The notes beneath the pieces were generated by a model, which saw only the letters and a list, made by a program, of their open reading frames with translations, had not been told where the DNA came from and did not search any database. Both the position numbers and the translations under genes were made by a program. A DNA stretch of 23,899 bases from Nitrososphaerota archaeon. GTDB lineage: Archaea; Thermoproteota; Nitrososphaeria; Nitrososphaerales; Nitrosopumilaceae. The DNA lies in the NCBI GenBank assembly GCA_016871975.1, contig VHBM01000014.1, forward strand, positions 1 through 23,899, in the 5' to 3' direction. Positions 7,503-14,346 of the stretch are shown here, in pieces (position 1 is the first letter of the stretch; every line of letters begins with the position of its first letter).

Positions 7503-8150
7503 ATGATGGGCGATAGAGACTATAGGCAGGTTATCAAAAGCACTATAGATTCCATAAGCAGGGAAGTTGAGCCACAAATTGATGCAAATGACACTAAAAC
7601 CATACATCTTCATGAAGTCGTCAGATGCCTAAGACATTCTTACTATGACAGAACTGATCCTCTTGAACCGGAAAGAGCCGGTTTTAATAATTTGATTAGC
7701 GGTCTGCTAAGAAAAATGCAGTATGGATCAAAGCTTGGGGAATATGCGATCGAAGATATCAAGCTCAAAGGCCAAGCTGATATGATAGTAGATGATGTAG
7801 TTATGATTTTTAGATATTCTGCTTCTCTGCCTGAGATACCGCTATCTTCTGATGTACTATACCTGAATGCGTGCCTTTGGATTTTTAACAAAGTTGATGG
7901 AATCATTATTTATTTTTCAAGCGATGGAAAAGAGGCATCGTTTTCTTTTACAAAAGAAAAGAAAATGTTTGAAGAGACTGTCAGACGTGTTCGTGTCCTA
8001 AACAACTTGTTGGGAGAAAAAAAGGTTCCAATACTAGAGCCCTCAGAGGAATGTTCCTCATGTCAATACTATGAGAGATGTTATCTCAAACAAAAGCGCG
8101 GTCGTGGAATAAACCTACAGGACCTGCTGGGTCTGGGTAAATCAGAGTAA
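7503..8150 (+). CDS. Cas4-like PD-(D/E)xK-fold Fe-S protein, probably without nuclease motif
   Basis: At 215 residues this has the layout of the Cas4/RecB-type Fe-S exonuclease family (DUF83). One cysteine comes near the N-terminus (Cys42, in VVRCLRHSYYDR) and three near the C-terminus (Cys184, Cys187, Cys193, in CSSCQYYERC), the usual four ligands of a 4Fe-4S cluster. The aspartate of the catalytic core is present (GQAD, Asp93), but the following E-x-K is replaced by hydrophobic and aromatic residues around FRYS (103-106). YLNACLWIF resembles the helix after the active site. ATG-ATG occurs at 7503/7506; a CTATATAG element lies at 7466-7473. There is no CRISPR array or other cas gene in the window, so it is more likely a housekeeping or repair-associated, possibly non-catalytic relative. 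The family call is by pattern only. Confidence 0.75.
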   Translation: MMGDRDYRQVIKSTIDSISREVEPQIDANDTKTIHLHEVVRCLRHSYYDRTDPLEPERAGFNNLISGLLRKMQYGSKLGEYAIEDIKLKGQADMIVDDVVMIFRYSASLPEIPLSSDVLYLNACLWIFNKVDGIIIYFSSDGKEASFSFTKEKKMFEETVRRVRVLNNLLGEKKVPILEPSEECSSCQYYERCYLKQKRGRGINLQDLLGLGKSE

Positions 8151-8167
8151 AAAGATTGTAGTGGTTG

Positions 8168-8178
8168 TTTTTTGTTTT
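8168..8178 (+). terminator. T-rich terminator after the Cas4-like gene
   Basis: TTTTTTGTTTT lies 17 bases after the Cas4-like stop codon and before the convergent microprotein gene. It fits a hairpin-free archaeal terminator. Confidence 0.4.
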
Positions 8179-8182
8179 GCAG

Positions 8183-8293
8183 TTATTCCAGTGGTTCAGG
8201 ATGTCCTTTTCCACGGAGAGCAAAACAGACTACTGCTAGTGCAACAGCCACACCTATTGCTGATCCATATGCTGCTAGTGATGCTTCTGCCAT
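8183..8293 (-). CDS. 36-residue single-span membrane microprotein, unknown
   Basis: ATG at 8293 opens a 36-codon frame ending TAA at 8185-8183. The protein has a short start (MAEASLAAYG), one small-residue-rich hydrophobic helix (SAIGVAVALAVVCFAL, about residues 11-26) and a charged tail (RGKGHPEPLE), so it is a probable one-pass membrane protein with the tail inside. Two signals support it as a real gene: a canonical TATA box (8318-8326) about 28 bases upstream, and GAGGTT, a Shine-Dalgarno-like motif, 7-12 bases before the ATG. It sits alone between convergent and same-strand neighbours in an otherwise gene-free stretch. It could be a small subunit of a membrane complex; nothing in the sequence says which. 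Confidence 0.65.
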   Translation of the reverse strand: MAEASLAAYGSAIGVAVALAVVCFALRGKGHPEPLE

Positions 8294-8317
8294 TTGCAAA
8301 CCTCAACAATTTGAATA

Positions 8318-8326
8318 ATATATAAT
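8318..8326 (-). promoter_or_regulatory. TATA box of the microprotein gene
   Basis: On the minus strand this reads ATTATATAT, centred about 28 bases upstream of the ATG at 8293. It is one of the best TATA matches in the window, which argues that the 36-codon frame downstream is expressed. Confidence 0.6.
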
Positions 8327-8390
8327 TTTGTCAAATTTCTTTACGTTTAAACAAATAATCATAATTTTCTAGTACAATGATACAATAGGT

Positions 8391-8966
8391 CTAGGGAAAC
8401 TCAAAGACCAGGTGGTTTTCGCCGCCACTTAGCATTGAGCTGAGATTAAAAAACGCCTCGCATTTCACCTGCCAGTTTGGCGTGTTATCCATTAGTGCAG
8501 ACCAGAGCTCAGGCGTATTGCCAGAGTTTTTTAGAGTTATTTTGTCACGGAGGATTGTAGGCTGTTCATTTAGTATTGTAAAGTAATTAGAGCCTGTAAC
8601 CATACCTTCTGCACGTTCACCTATCTGTCCTGTCTTTAGTTTGATGCCGCTTTCATAGATGTCATATTTTACAAGCTGCAAAATCACTGATTTGTCATTT
8701 GGGTTGCGAACCTTGAATACAATTTCTAGAGTTGCATCTATATCTGTAACTTCGATGATAGAAAGATCTTCTAACTCAATTTCTATTGGAAGGACCTCTC
8801 TTTGAGCTTGTTCACCTGACGGGAAAAAAATTCCAGAGTCAGAGACATCACTGATTATTGACGAGCCTGAAAATGCTACAGCGCCTATTATTATGGCAAA
8901 GACTCCAACTGCAGCGCCGACAAAAATTTTTGGGTTCAACAAAAAATACTGTATTGCGGGTATCAT
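8391..8966 (-). CDS. Membrane-anchored protein with LEA-2-like domain, unknown
   Basis: This 191-residue protein has one N-terminal membrane helix (about residues 13-33, VGAAVGVFAIIIGAVAF) and an outward-facing domain of about 140 residues that looks like a beta sandwich. The stretch LEIVFKVRNPNDKSVILQLV then YDIYESGIKLKTGQIG follows the pattern of LEA-2/WHy domains (x-V-x-N-P-N, then a strand and 'G-x-x-L-x-x-G'). Such domains occur in archaeal surface proteins with no established biochemical role. ATG at 8966 lies only 25 bases from a TATA-like element shared with the divergent gene. The domain match is by eye. Confidence 0.75.
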   Translation of the reverse strand: MIPAIQYFLLNPKIFVGAAVGVFAIIIGAVAFSGSSIISDVSDSGIFFPSGEQAQREVLPIEIELEDLSIIEVTDIDATLEIVFKVRNPNDKSVILQLVKYDIYESGIKLKTGQIGERAEGMVTGSNYFTILNEQPTILRDKITLKNSGNTPELWSALMDNTPNWQVKCEAFFNLSSMLSGGENHLVFEFP

Positions 8967-8986
8967 AAATGTTAATATGTAAAATG

Positions 8987-8994
8987 CTTATAGA
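8987..8994. promoter_or_regulatory. Probable shared TATA element for two divergent genes
   Basis: CTTATAGA on the plus strand, TCTATAAG on the minus strand. Its centre is about 25 bases from the minus-strand ATG at 8966 and 23 bases from the plus-strand ATG at 9014. Both distances fit leaderless transcription, so one near-palindromic element could serve both directions. Confidence 0.4.
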
Positions 8995-9013
8995 AGGTAA
9001 ACCAAAAAAGAAC

Positions 9014-9367
9014 ATGCAGTATTTTCAGGCAGTAAATATTGGAAAAGAAAGAGCGAGCAAAGCTCAGATGATCCTATTCAAGCTTGCAGGATTTGCAATG
9101 CTTACTCTGACAACAAAAAAAATCGATGGCAAGTTTCTGCCTGTTGGGGAGGAAAACTATGCTGCAGTAATCCAGACCCAGGATGGCTTTGTAACAATTC
9201 TAGTTGATGGTGATGGATATACCAAGGCCCAGTCAAGGGCGCTTGAAAAAAATGCAGCACTAGAAATTTTTAAAAAAATTATAGCATCTGGGATTTTGGA
9301 ATATTCTGGAGATAAAGTTGAGATATGGACAGAGTCATATCCGACAGTACAAAATAAAATCAGCTAG
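9014..9367 (+). CDS. Small soluble protein, weakly dsRBD-like, unknown
   Basis: From ATG 9014 this is 117 residues (132 if the ATG at 8969 is used, 127 from 8984). The downstream start is preferred because the TATA element at 8987-8994 lies inside the longer forms and the 8969 start would be two bases from the divergent gene's ATG. The middle shows strands YAAVIQTQDG and FVTILVDGDGY followed by a helix TKAQSRALEKNAALEIFKKI. This resembles the final strand and alanine-rich helix of a double-stranded-RNA-binding fold (G-x-x-x-S/T-K-x-x-A-x-x-x-A-A-x-x-x-h). That likeness is weak and may be chance. The 3' end overlaps the convergent pyrH by 8 bases. Confidence 0.7.
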   Translation: MQYFQAVNIGKERASKAQMILFKLAGFAMLTLTTKKIDGKFLPVGEENYAAVIQTQDGFVTILVDGDGYTKAQSRALEKNAALEIFKKIIASGILEYSGDKVEIWTESYPTVQNKIS

Positions 9368-10040
9368 CAAGTATTATTTCGGTTCCTACAGGTGCTCCCC
9401 TGACTGCCTTTTCTAGCTTTTTTATGTCTGCTTTTAGCACTCGCGTCTTGATTTTAGAGCGCTCTATTACTTTGAGTGCTACAATATCCATAAGATCATA
9501 GCCTCCTGCAACAAAATCTTCATGGATTAGCAGCTTGCGGAGGCTTTTTAGATCAATCCGCTTGAATCTTTTTGCGTTCTTGTTCTTGTTTGGATCAGAA
9601 TCATAAATTCCATCGACATCTGTTGCGTTCAAAAATGCTACAGCCTGGATTTTTTCTGCAATCAGTGCAGCAGTTGCGTTTGTGCTCTGGCCTGGATGCA
9701 ATCCACCTGTAACTACGATTAATCCACTGTCTACAGCATGCCTAACTTCTTGCAGATTTGTTGGCGGGTGCGGATATGCCTTGGCTTTTAGTGCATAAAT
9801 TAGCAGCTTTGCGTTTAGTCGCGATACTTCGATTCCCAATTCATCAAGTGTTGATTCGTCTGCACCTGATGAGCGGGCATGAATTATGTAGTGGCGTGCA
9901 ATTTTTCCGCCGCCTGCAACCACAACTGGCTGACATATTTTGCTAATTTTAACCAAAAAAGTTGCATAGTCTTTGAGTGTTTTGGTATTATCCATTCCAA
10001 AAACTTTGCCTGACAGCTTGATTACAATTCTTTTTTTCAT
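9360..10040 (-). CDS. pyrH: UMP kinase, archaeal type
   Basis: This enzyme phosphorylates UMP to UDP with ATP and belongs to the amino-acid-kinase fold. At 226 residues it has the shorter archaeal form. Visible motifs are the N-terminal IVIKLSGKVFG (phosphate-binding), VVVAGGGKIAR (glycine loop), VTGGLHPGQST (UMP site) and FLNATDVDGIYDSDP (nucleotide base and phosphate contacts), plus a C-terminal GTEI segment. ATG at 10040 overlaps the stop of the HD gene (ATGA), so it is translated in the same operon as that gene and thymidylate kinase. Its 3' end overlaps the convergent small gene by 8 bases. Confidence 0.95.
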   Translation of the reverse strand: MKKRIVIKLSGKVFGMDNTKTLKDYATFLVKISKICQPVVVAGGGKIARHYIIHARSSGADESTLDELGIEVSRLNAKLLIYALKAKAYPHPPTNLQEVRHAVDSGLIVVTGGLHPGQSTNATAALIAEKIQAVAFLNATDVDGIYDSDPNKNKNAKRFKRIDLKSLRKLLIHEDFVAGGYDLMDIVALKVIERSKIKTRVLKADIKKLEKAVRGAPVGTEIILAS

Positions 10041-11281
10041 TTTGGTATCAACGAGGTTGACTTTGCTGCCATTTCAACTTTTTTTCTGTTTTCTTTTGTT
10101 GTGTAAATTCGTAGTATGTTCACAAAGCCTGACATGGCAGAAACTAGCGGAATTTTTGATATAGAGATTTGCTCTGCGGCAAGCTTGGTTTTGTCTCTAG
10201 ATGTTAGAATTACAAACTGGGACTCTTTTTTTGCCGGATTTAGCGGAATGGAGGGAGTGATTGAGCTGTCTATGAAAATTTCGCTGCCATCTACTCTTGA
10301 TTTTTTTGCCAGGTCTTCTCTTAGCTGGGCAGTTTTGACTTTGCCTAGGTTTTTTTTGCTTGTAAAAATTCGCTCATAGACACACTTGAAGAGATCCCTG
10401 TCTTGGTAGCATTGTGCTATTTTTCTTGCCTTTTTTAGCTCAGGACTTGTTTCATCCAGGTTGATTAGCTGTGTTACTACATAATCGTCTGTTAGTTTTA
10501 CATAATCATCCAGGTCAAGTGAGGTAAATCCTAGCTCAGAATCTGCAAGCTTGATTGATTCAAGCAACATCACCTCTGCGGCACGCACAGTCTTGTGAAA
10601 ATAGACTGCCTTGAACATCTGGTATCTTGAGTGCATCATTGACTCAAACGAGTAGAGTACAGATTTTTCAAGAGCCAGTTTGTTTTTGTAGACATCAAGT
10701 GATTGTGTTATTCTTTTATGATCAATTTTTGCGTGCTCTGCTCCCGTAAAATAGCCGTCACGTGGGAGATAATCCATCAAATCTGCGCTAAGCGAGCCTG
10801 AGAGCATCTCATTCATGAACTGAAATTTTGATTCGCCAAATGCAAGCTTTGCAATGAATTTTTTATCAAAGCCTGATTTTGATAAGAGATCACCTATCTC
10901 CGTTTTTGTTATCAGATCTTTTCCAATGTTTTCGTGAGTAGTTTTCTTTTTTTGCTGCAAGACTTCCTCAAAAAGATGTGAGAATGGGCCGTGGCCTATA
11001 TCATGCAGTAAAGCTGCAACACGCAAATCATCAATTTGATCAAAATCAAGAATTCCTTTTTCATGCAGTGTTCCTCCTGCCCTTGAAGCAATGTGCATTA
11101 CACCAAGCGAGTGCTCAAATCTGCTATGCTGTGCGCTTGGATATGTAAGATGTGCACCTGAGAGCTGTCGTATTCTGCGCAGCCTTTGAAAAATTGGATT
11201 ATCTATTATTTTTAATTCTGAATCAGAGACTCGAATAAAGTCATGGATTGGATCAATAATGTCTAGATATTTTTTTTTCAT
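10037..11281 (-). CDS. HD-domain phosphohydrolase, SAMHD1/dNTPase-like
   Basis: This 414-residue metal-dependent HD hydrolase resembles SAMHD1 and the bacterial and archaeal dNTP triphosphohydrolase relatives. The metal-binding set is complete: His57 (SRFEHSLG), His93-Asp94 (LLHDIGHGPFSH) and Asp167 (SADLMDYLPRDGY). The opening DPIHDFI and QRLRRIRQL are the usual family start. The C-terminal half is less conserved. The gene is the middle member of a tightly overlapping trio: four bases with thymidylate kinase upstream and four with UMP kinase downstream. That context fits hydrolysis of dNTPs to balance nucleotide pools, although the actual substrate cannot be read from sequence. Confidence 0.92.
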   Translation of the reverse strand: MKKKYLDIIDPIHDFIRVSDSELKIIDNPIFQRLRRIRQLSGAHLTYPSAQHSRFEHSLGVMHIASRAGGTLHEKGILDFDQIDDLRVAALLHDIGHGPFSHLFEEVLQQKKKTTHENIGKDLITKTEIGDLLSKSGFDKKFIAKLAFGESKFQFMNEMLSGSLSADLMDYLPRDGYFTGAEHAKIDHKRITQSLDVYKNKLALEKSVLYSFESMMHSRYQMFKAVYFHKTVRAAEVMLLESIKLADSELGFTSLDLDDYVKLTDDYVVTQLINLDETSPELKKARKIAQCYQDRDLFKCVYERIFTSKKNLGKVKTAQLREDLAKKSRVDGSEIFIDSSITPSIPLNPAKKESQFVILTSRDKTKLAAEQISISKIPLVSAMSGFVNILRIYTTKENRKKVEMAAKSTSLIPK

Positions 11282-11853
11282 AACCGCTTTGAAACTATTT
11301 TCATTATAGAGTGATGGATTCCTTGTTTTGTTCCACTTGCATCAACTAGCCTCCAGTCAAACCTTTTTGCCAAAAGCCGATATGTCCTTGAAACTTTTTG
11401 TGAAAAGTCTTTATTTTTTTCAAATCTATCGCGCCGTGACTTTTTGCGAACAAATGACTCTTTTTGTGTAACATCTAAAACTATTACCAAGTTTGATTTT
11501 GGAAGACCTCTATCCAGACTTGCTAGCCAATCTAGCTTCATACCATTTACAAGTCCATAAACAAAGTTGGATTCATAGTACCTGTTCATTATAACAACGG
11601 AATTTTTTGCATTAGCTTTATTGATTTCGTTTAACTTTTCCCATCTGTTTGCAGCCAAGAGGCAGTGGATTACCTGTGGAGGATAGCTTCGCTTTCCATG
11701 AAGGTATCTGTCTATTTCTTTTCCTATAGGCGTTGCGTAGTCTGGAAAGCTGAAAATTTTTATTTTTATTCTTTTTTTTGCAAGCGCATTGGCAAGCAGT
11801 TGTGATTGAGTCTTTTTTCCTGCCTGATCCCCGCCTTCAATTGTAATAATCAT
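11278..11853 (-). CDS. tmk: Thymidylate kinase
   Basis: This enzyme phosphorylates dTMP to dTDP. It has 191 residues, slightly short of the usual 200-215. The P-loop is EGGDQAGKKTQ (residues 6-16), with two lysines where many relatives have G-K-S/T. SFPDYATPIGKEI matches the family F-P-x-Y/R-x-T-x-x-G segment, NRYYESNFVYG corresponds to the D-R-Y/F-x-x-S motif with Asn replacing Asp, and VLDVTQKESFVRKKSRRDRFE is the lid region. The Asn-for-Asp change is worth noting because the aspartate usually contacts the substrate. It is the first gene of the tmk-HD-pyrH operon. ATG at 11853 has a TATA-like TTTTTAATTAAT (about 11877-11888) about 29 bases upstream. Confidence 0.88.
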   Translation of the reverse strand: MIITIEGGDQAGKKTQSQLLANALAKKRIKIKIFSFPDYATPIGKEIDRYLHGKRSYPPQVIHCLLAANRWEKLNEINKANAKNSVVIMNRYYESNFVYGLVNGMKLDWLASLDRGLPKSNLVIVLDVTQKESFVRKKSRRDRFEKNKDFSQKVSRTYRLLAKRFDWRLVDASGTKQGIHHSIMKIVSKRL

Positions 11854-11899
11854 GTGTGTGATCAGAGAAATAATTTGATTAATTAAAAATCTATCAAAA

Positions 11900-11906
11900 T
11901 TTATAA
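11900..11906 (+). promoter_or_regulatory. TATA box of the Hsp20 gene
   Basis: TTTATAA, centred 27 bases before the GTG start at 11930. The spacing supports both the GTG start and a leaderless mRNA. The promoter of the divergent tmk operon lies just to the left in the same 76-base region. Confidence 0.55.
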
Positions 11907-11929
11907 CTAAAACTGACTTTTTTTAGGAA

Positions 11930-12322
11930 GTGGGTCTGATAAGATACTTGGCAAAAGAAGCAATGCGAGAAATAGGCAACAAATCACGCGAATTCTACGA
12001 GTTTGTGCTTCCGCCAGTTGACATGCAAATTGATGACAACAACCTGACTGTTACTATTGACATGCCTGGATTTGATAAAAAAGACATTAAACTGAAAATT
12101 CAAGGAAACATTCTTTCTGTTAAAGCTACGAAAAACAACACAGAGCAGCTAAGCGGGACTATAATCTGGAAGCAAAGACCAAACATGATTGATAAAAAAA
12201 TAAGACTACCAATTAGAATCAAGGAAGGCGAAGAAAACGTAAAATCTGCAAAGTATGCAGACGGTGTTCTTACCATCCAGATTCCAGTAGCTGATGGCGG
12301 AAAGCAGATTTCAATCGACTAG
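11930..12322 (+). CDS. Hsp20-family small heat shock protein
   Basis: This ATP-independent chaperone holds unfolding proteins in soluble form. It has 130 residues, starting at GTG. The alpha-crystallin domain runs from about residue 30 (VDMQIDDNNLTVTIDMPGF) to 120, with the typical LSVKA strand, the G-V-L motif (DGVLTIQIPV) and a C-terminal I-x-I (ISI) used in oligomer contacts. The N-terminal arm is short and helical. The stop codon overlaps the convergent UbiB-type kinase gene by four bases. Confidence 0.93.
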   Translation: MGLIRYLAKEAMREIGNKSREFYEFVLPPVDMQIDDNNLTVTIDMPGFDKKDIKLKIQGNILSVKATKNNTEQLSGTIIWKQRPNMIDKKIRLPIRIKEGEENVKSAKYADGVLTIQIPVADGGKQISID

Positions 12323-13869
12323 TGTTTTCTGAAAAAAGCAAAAATTCCCATTATAACTAGCGAGCCAATCATTCCTGCAATGCCAATTATATCATTTGAT
12401 GAGTAAAGAACTGCCGAGCCGACAAATACAGCAGCAGACAAGATGCTTCCAGAAAGCAGAACATTTGATTTTGGTTTTGCGTTTAGGTGCAATGATCTGT
12501 TCTCATCAAGAAATTTTTTTAGCTCAGGTGCAATTGAAATCGTTGCATCAATTGACTCTGCAAACCTTGTAAATGAATACTTGAGCTCCTCAATGTATGC
12601 GTCTTTGATCAGCTTTTCTTCTTCTAAAATATTTTTTAAAACCTTGACAAACTTAAAATCAGCTTTGTGTGTTTTGTAGATTCCCTCAATTATTGATGAC
12701 ATTCTCAGATACAGTGCAAGATGTTTTGGCAAGATAAACGGAAAGCGGCTCATTGTCTTGTTTGCAAGCTCCATTAGTGCCTCAACTTCCATCTCGTCAG
12801 GCTTTTTTCCATGCATTGCACGAATTGACATCTCAATTCCCTTTTCAATTATTGAGCGGTTAAAGTCAGAAGTTAGCATACCAAGATCATTCATAGCATT
12901 TACTGTTCGCTTTGGATCTTTTTCGACAAGTGCAAGATAGAGTCGCACCAGTCGCAATCTTGTTTGATTGTCTAGTCTTCCAACCATCCCAAAATCATAC
13001 AAGATAAGCGAGCCGTCTTTTGCTACAGAGATGTTGCCTGGATGCGGGTCTGCATGAAAGATAGAATGCCTCAATAACATCGTAAAGAAGACCTTGTGAA
13101 CATCAATTACCAGTTTCTGCCTGTCTATTCCGATTTTATCAAGGTCTTCGACATTTGTGACCTTAATTCCTGGAATATACTCCATTGTAAGTACATTTTT
13201 TGATGAATGTTCGTCATGGACTGTTGGAATTTTGACGTTCTGGTATCTTTCCATGTTCTTTTTGATTGCCTTTAGGTTCTTTGCCTCTATGGTATAGTCA
13301 AGCTCCTCATGGATTGTCTCAATAAACTGTGCAAGCATTGCACGGGCCGAAAATTTTAGGTTAGGATCAACAAACCTCATTGCAACAGGTAGAATTTTTT
13401 TAAGAACTTTTAGATCTTCGGTGACTATATTTTCTATATCTGGCCGCTTTACTTTAATTACAACATTTTGTCCTTTTGTCTTTGCAAGATAAACTTGGCC
13501 AAGCGATGCACCTGATATTGCATTTTGATTTATTGAATCAAACTTTTGATCAATTGGTCCTAGATCATTTTCTATGATTGATTTTACTTGGTCAAATGGA
13601 GCTGCTGGTACATCGTCTTGCAGCTTTGCAAGCTCTTCCATGTATGGTTGTGGTAGAATGTCAGCCCTTGATGAAAGCCACTGGCCAAGCTTGATGTAGA
13701 CTGGACCAAGCGACACAAATGTGTTTAGTGCCTTTCTTGCATTTTTTCTAAACCTTTCAACATCAACATTTTGTCCTTCAGTTTTTACCCACTGTTTTCT
13801 GTCTTTTCTTAATGCAAGAATAAGAGGAACAAGTTTTACAAGAACTTTGATTGTTCGGTAAGTAGACAA
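12319..13869 (-). CDS. UbiB/ABC1/AarF-family atypical kinase
   Basis: This is a 516-residue atypical protein-kinase-like ATPase of the UbiB family, which in bacteria and eukaryotes supports quinone synthesis and in archaea has no fixed role. The family signatures are present in order: PVYIKLGQWLSSR (KxGQ), SGASLGQVYLAK (nucleotide loop), VVIKVKRPDI (lysine), HADPHPGNI and LILYDFGMVGRL (metal-binding DFG). The C-terminal 60 residues contain two hydrophobic helices (VLLSGSILSAAVFVGSAVLY and IIGIAGMIGSLVIMGIFAFF) that would anchor it in the membrane. The start is TTG at 13869, helped by TGAGGTG, a near-perfect Shine-Dalgarno that overlaps the upstream gene's TGA. Menaquinone or lipid homeostasis is a possible role, by inference. 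Confidence 0.93.
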   Translation of the reverse strand: MSTYRTIKVLVKLVPLILALRKDRKQWVKTEGQNVDVERFRKNARKALNTFVSLGPVYIKLGQWLSSRADILPQPYMEELAKLQDDVPAAPFDQVKSIIENDLGPIDQKFDSINQNAISGASLGQVYLAKTKGQNVVIKVKRPDIENIVTEDLKVLKKILPVAMRFVDPNLKFSARAMLAQFIETIHEELDYTIEAKNLKAIKKNMERYQNVKIPTVHDEHSSKNVLTMEYIPGIKVTNVEDLDKIGIDRQKLVIDVHKVFFTMLLRHSIFHADPHPGNISVAKDGSLILYDFGMVGRLDNQTRLRLVRLYLALVEKDPKRTVNAMNDLGMLTSDFNRSIIEKGIEMSIRAMHGKKPDEMEVEALMELANKTMSRFPFILPKHLALYLRMSSIIEGIYKTHKADFKFVKVLKNILEEEKLIKDAYIEELKYSFTRFAESIDATISIAPELKKFLDENRSLHLNAKPKSNVLLSGSILSAAVFVGSAVLYSSNDIIGIAGMIGSLVIMGIFAFFRKH

Positions 13870-13874
13870 GACAA

Positions 13875-13881
13875 CACCTCA
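13875..13881 (-). promoter_or_regulatory. Shine-Dalgarno site overlapping a stop codon, decides the UbiB start
   Basis: On the minus strand TGAGGTG ends five bases before the TTG at 13869 and begins with the TGA stop of the preceding gene. The match to the anti-Shine-Dalgarno complement GGAGGTG explains how a TTG start can work, and points to coupled translation. Confidence 0.6.
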
Positions 13882-14268
13882 AGTTTTTAGTTTTTTAGCT
13901 AACGAGTACGCTAGATATCCAACGGCAAGTGATGCAAGCAGTCCTGATACTGTAGCTGTTTGTTTTGCAAAGATTGAATTTTTTTGTCTTTTTTTTATGT
14001 ATGAAAAAACTTTGGCTCCACCTATAGCTGCACCTGCCAGGCCAACTAGCACTTCTGGTGCATCTAAAAGAAGATGTACTAGTGGACTTTTTCTTGGATC
14101 AATTCTATCCATATGTACTAGATACTTGTCATCATGTTCGCGAATATGCAAATTCCCATATCTGTACTGCCTTTTTGCGCCTTTTTTTTGTCCTAGTTTA
14201 GTTTCTTCTGCATCATCAAGCATAATTGGGCGTACGTCCTTTGGGATTTCGATTTCATCCCAACTCAT
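13879..14268 (-). CDS. Small membrane protein upstream of UbiB-type kinase, unknown
   Basis: This 129-residue protein starts at ATG 14268 (a TTG at 14274 would add two residues). The TATA box centre at 14293.5 is 25-26 bases from this ATG, which favours it. The N-terminal 60 residues are soluble and charged (RQYRYGNLHIREHDDKYLVH looks like strands). Two hydrophobic segments follow at about 66-85 (LLLDAPEVLVGLAGAAIGGA) and 105-124 (TATVSGLLASLAVGYLAYSL), then a basic end. The family is unknown to me. The gene and the UbiB-type kinase lie in one frame only four codons apart, with the kinase's ribosome site overlapping this stop codon, so they very probably work together at the membrane. Confidence 0.78.
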   Translation of the reverse strand: MSWDEIEIPKDVRPIMLDDAEETKLGQKKGAKRQYRYGNLHIREHDDKYLVHMDRIDPRKSPLVHLLLDAPEVLVGLAGAAIGGAKVFSYIKKRQKNSIFAKQTATVSGLLASLAVGYLAYSLAKKLKT

Positions 14269-14288
14269 GAACAAAAACTAGTGTTTTT

Positions 14289-14298
14289 GAATATATTC
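14289..14298 (-). promoter_or_regulatory. TATA box of the membrane protein-UbiB operon
   Basis: GAATATATTC is a perfect 10-base palindrome centred 25-26 bases upstream of ATG 14268. The spacing is right for a leaderless transcript and decides the start of the gene. Confidence 0.6.
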
Positions 14299-14346
14299 TT
14301 AGCTTGGTGGCTAAAACCCTATCTAGATTTTTTATTTTGCTAATTT

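Noticed and set aside
7503..8390. Possible CRISPR locus, suggested by the Cas4-like gene
   Set aside because: No repeat-spacer pattern and no other cas gene were seen anywhere in the window.
8294..8390. Possible small RNA or C/D box RNA in the gap before the microprotein
   Set aside because: No convincing C box/D box pair or stable hairpin was found; the stretch holds a TATA box and otherwise AT-rich sequence.
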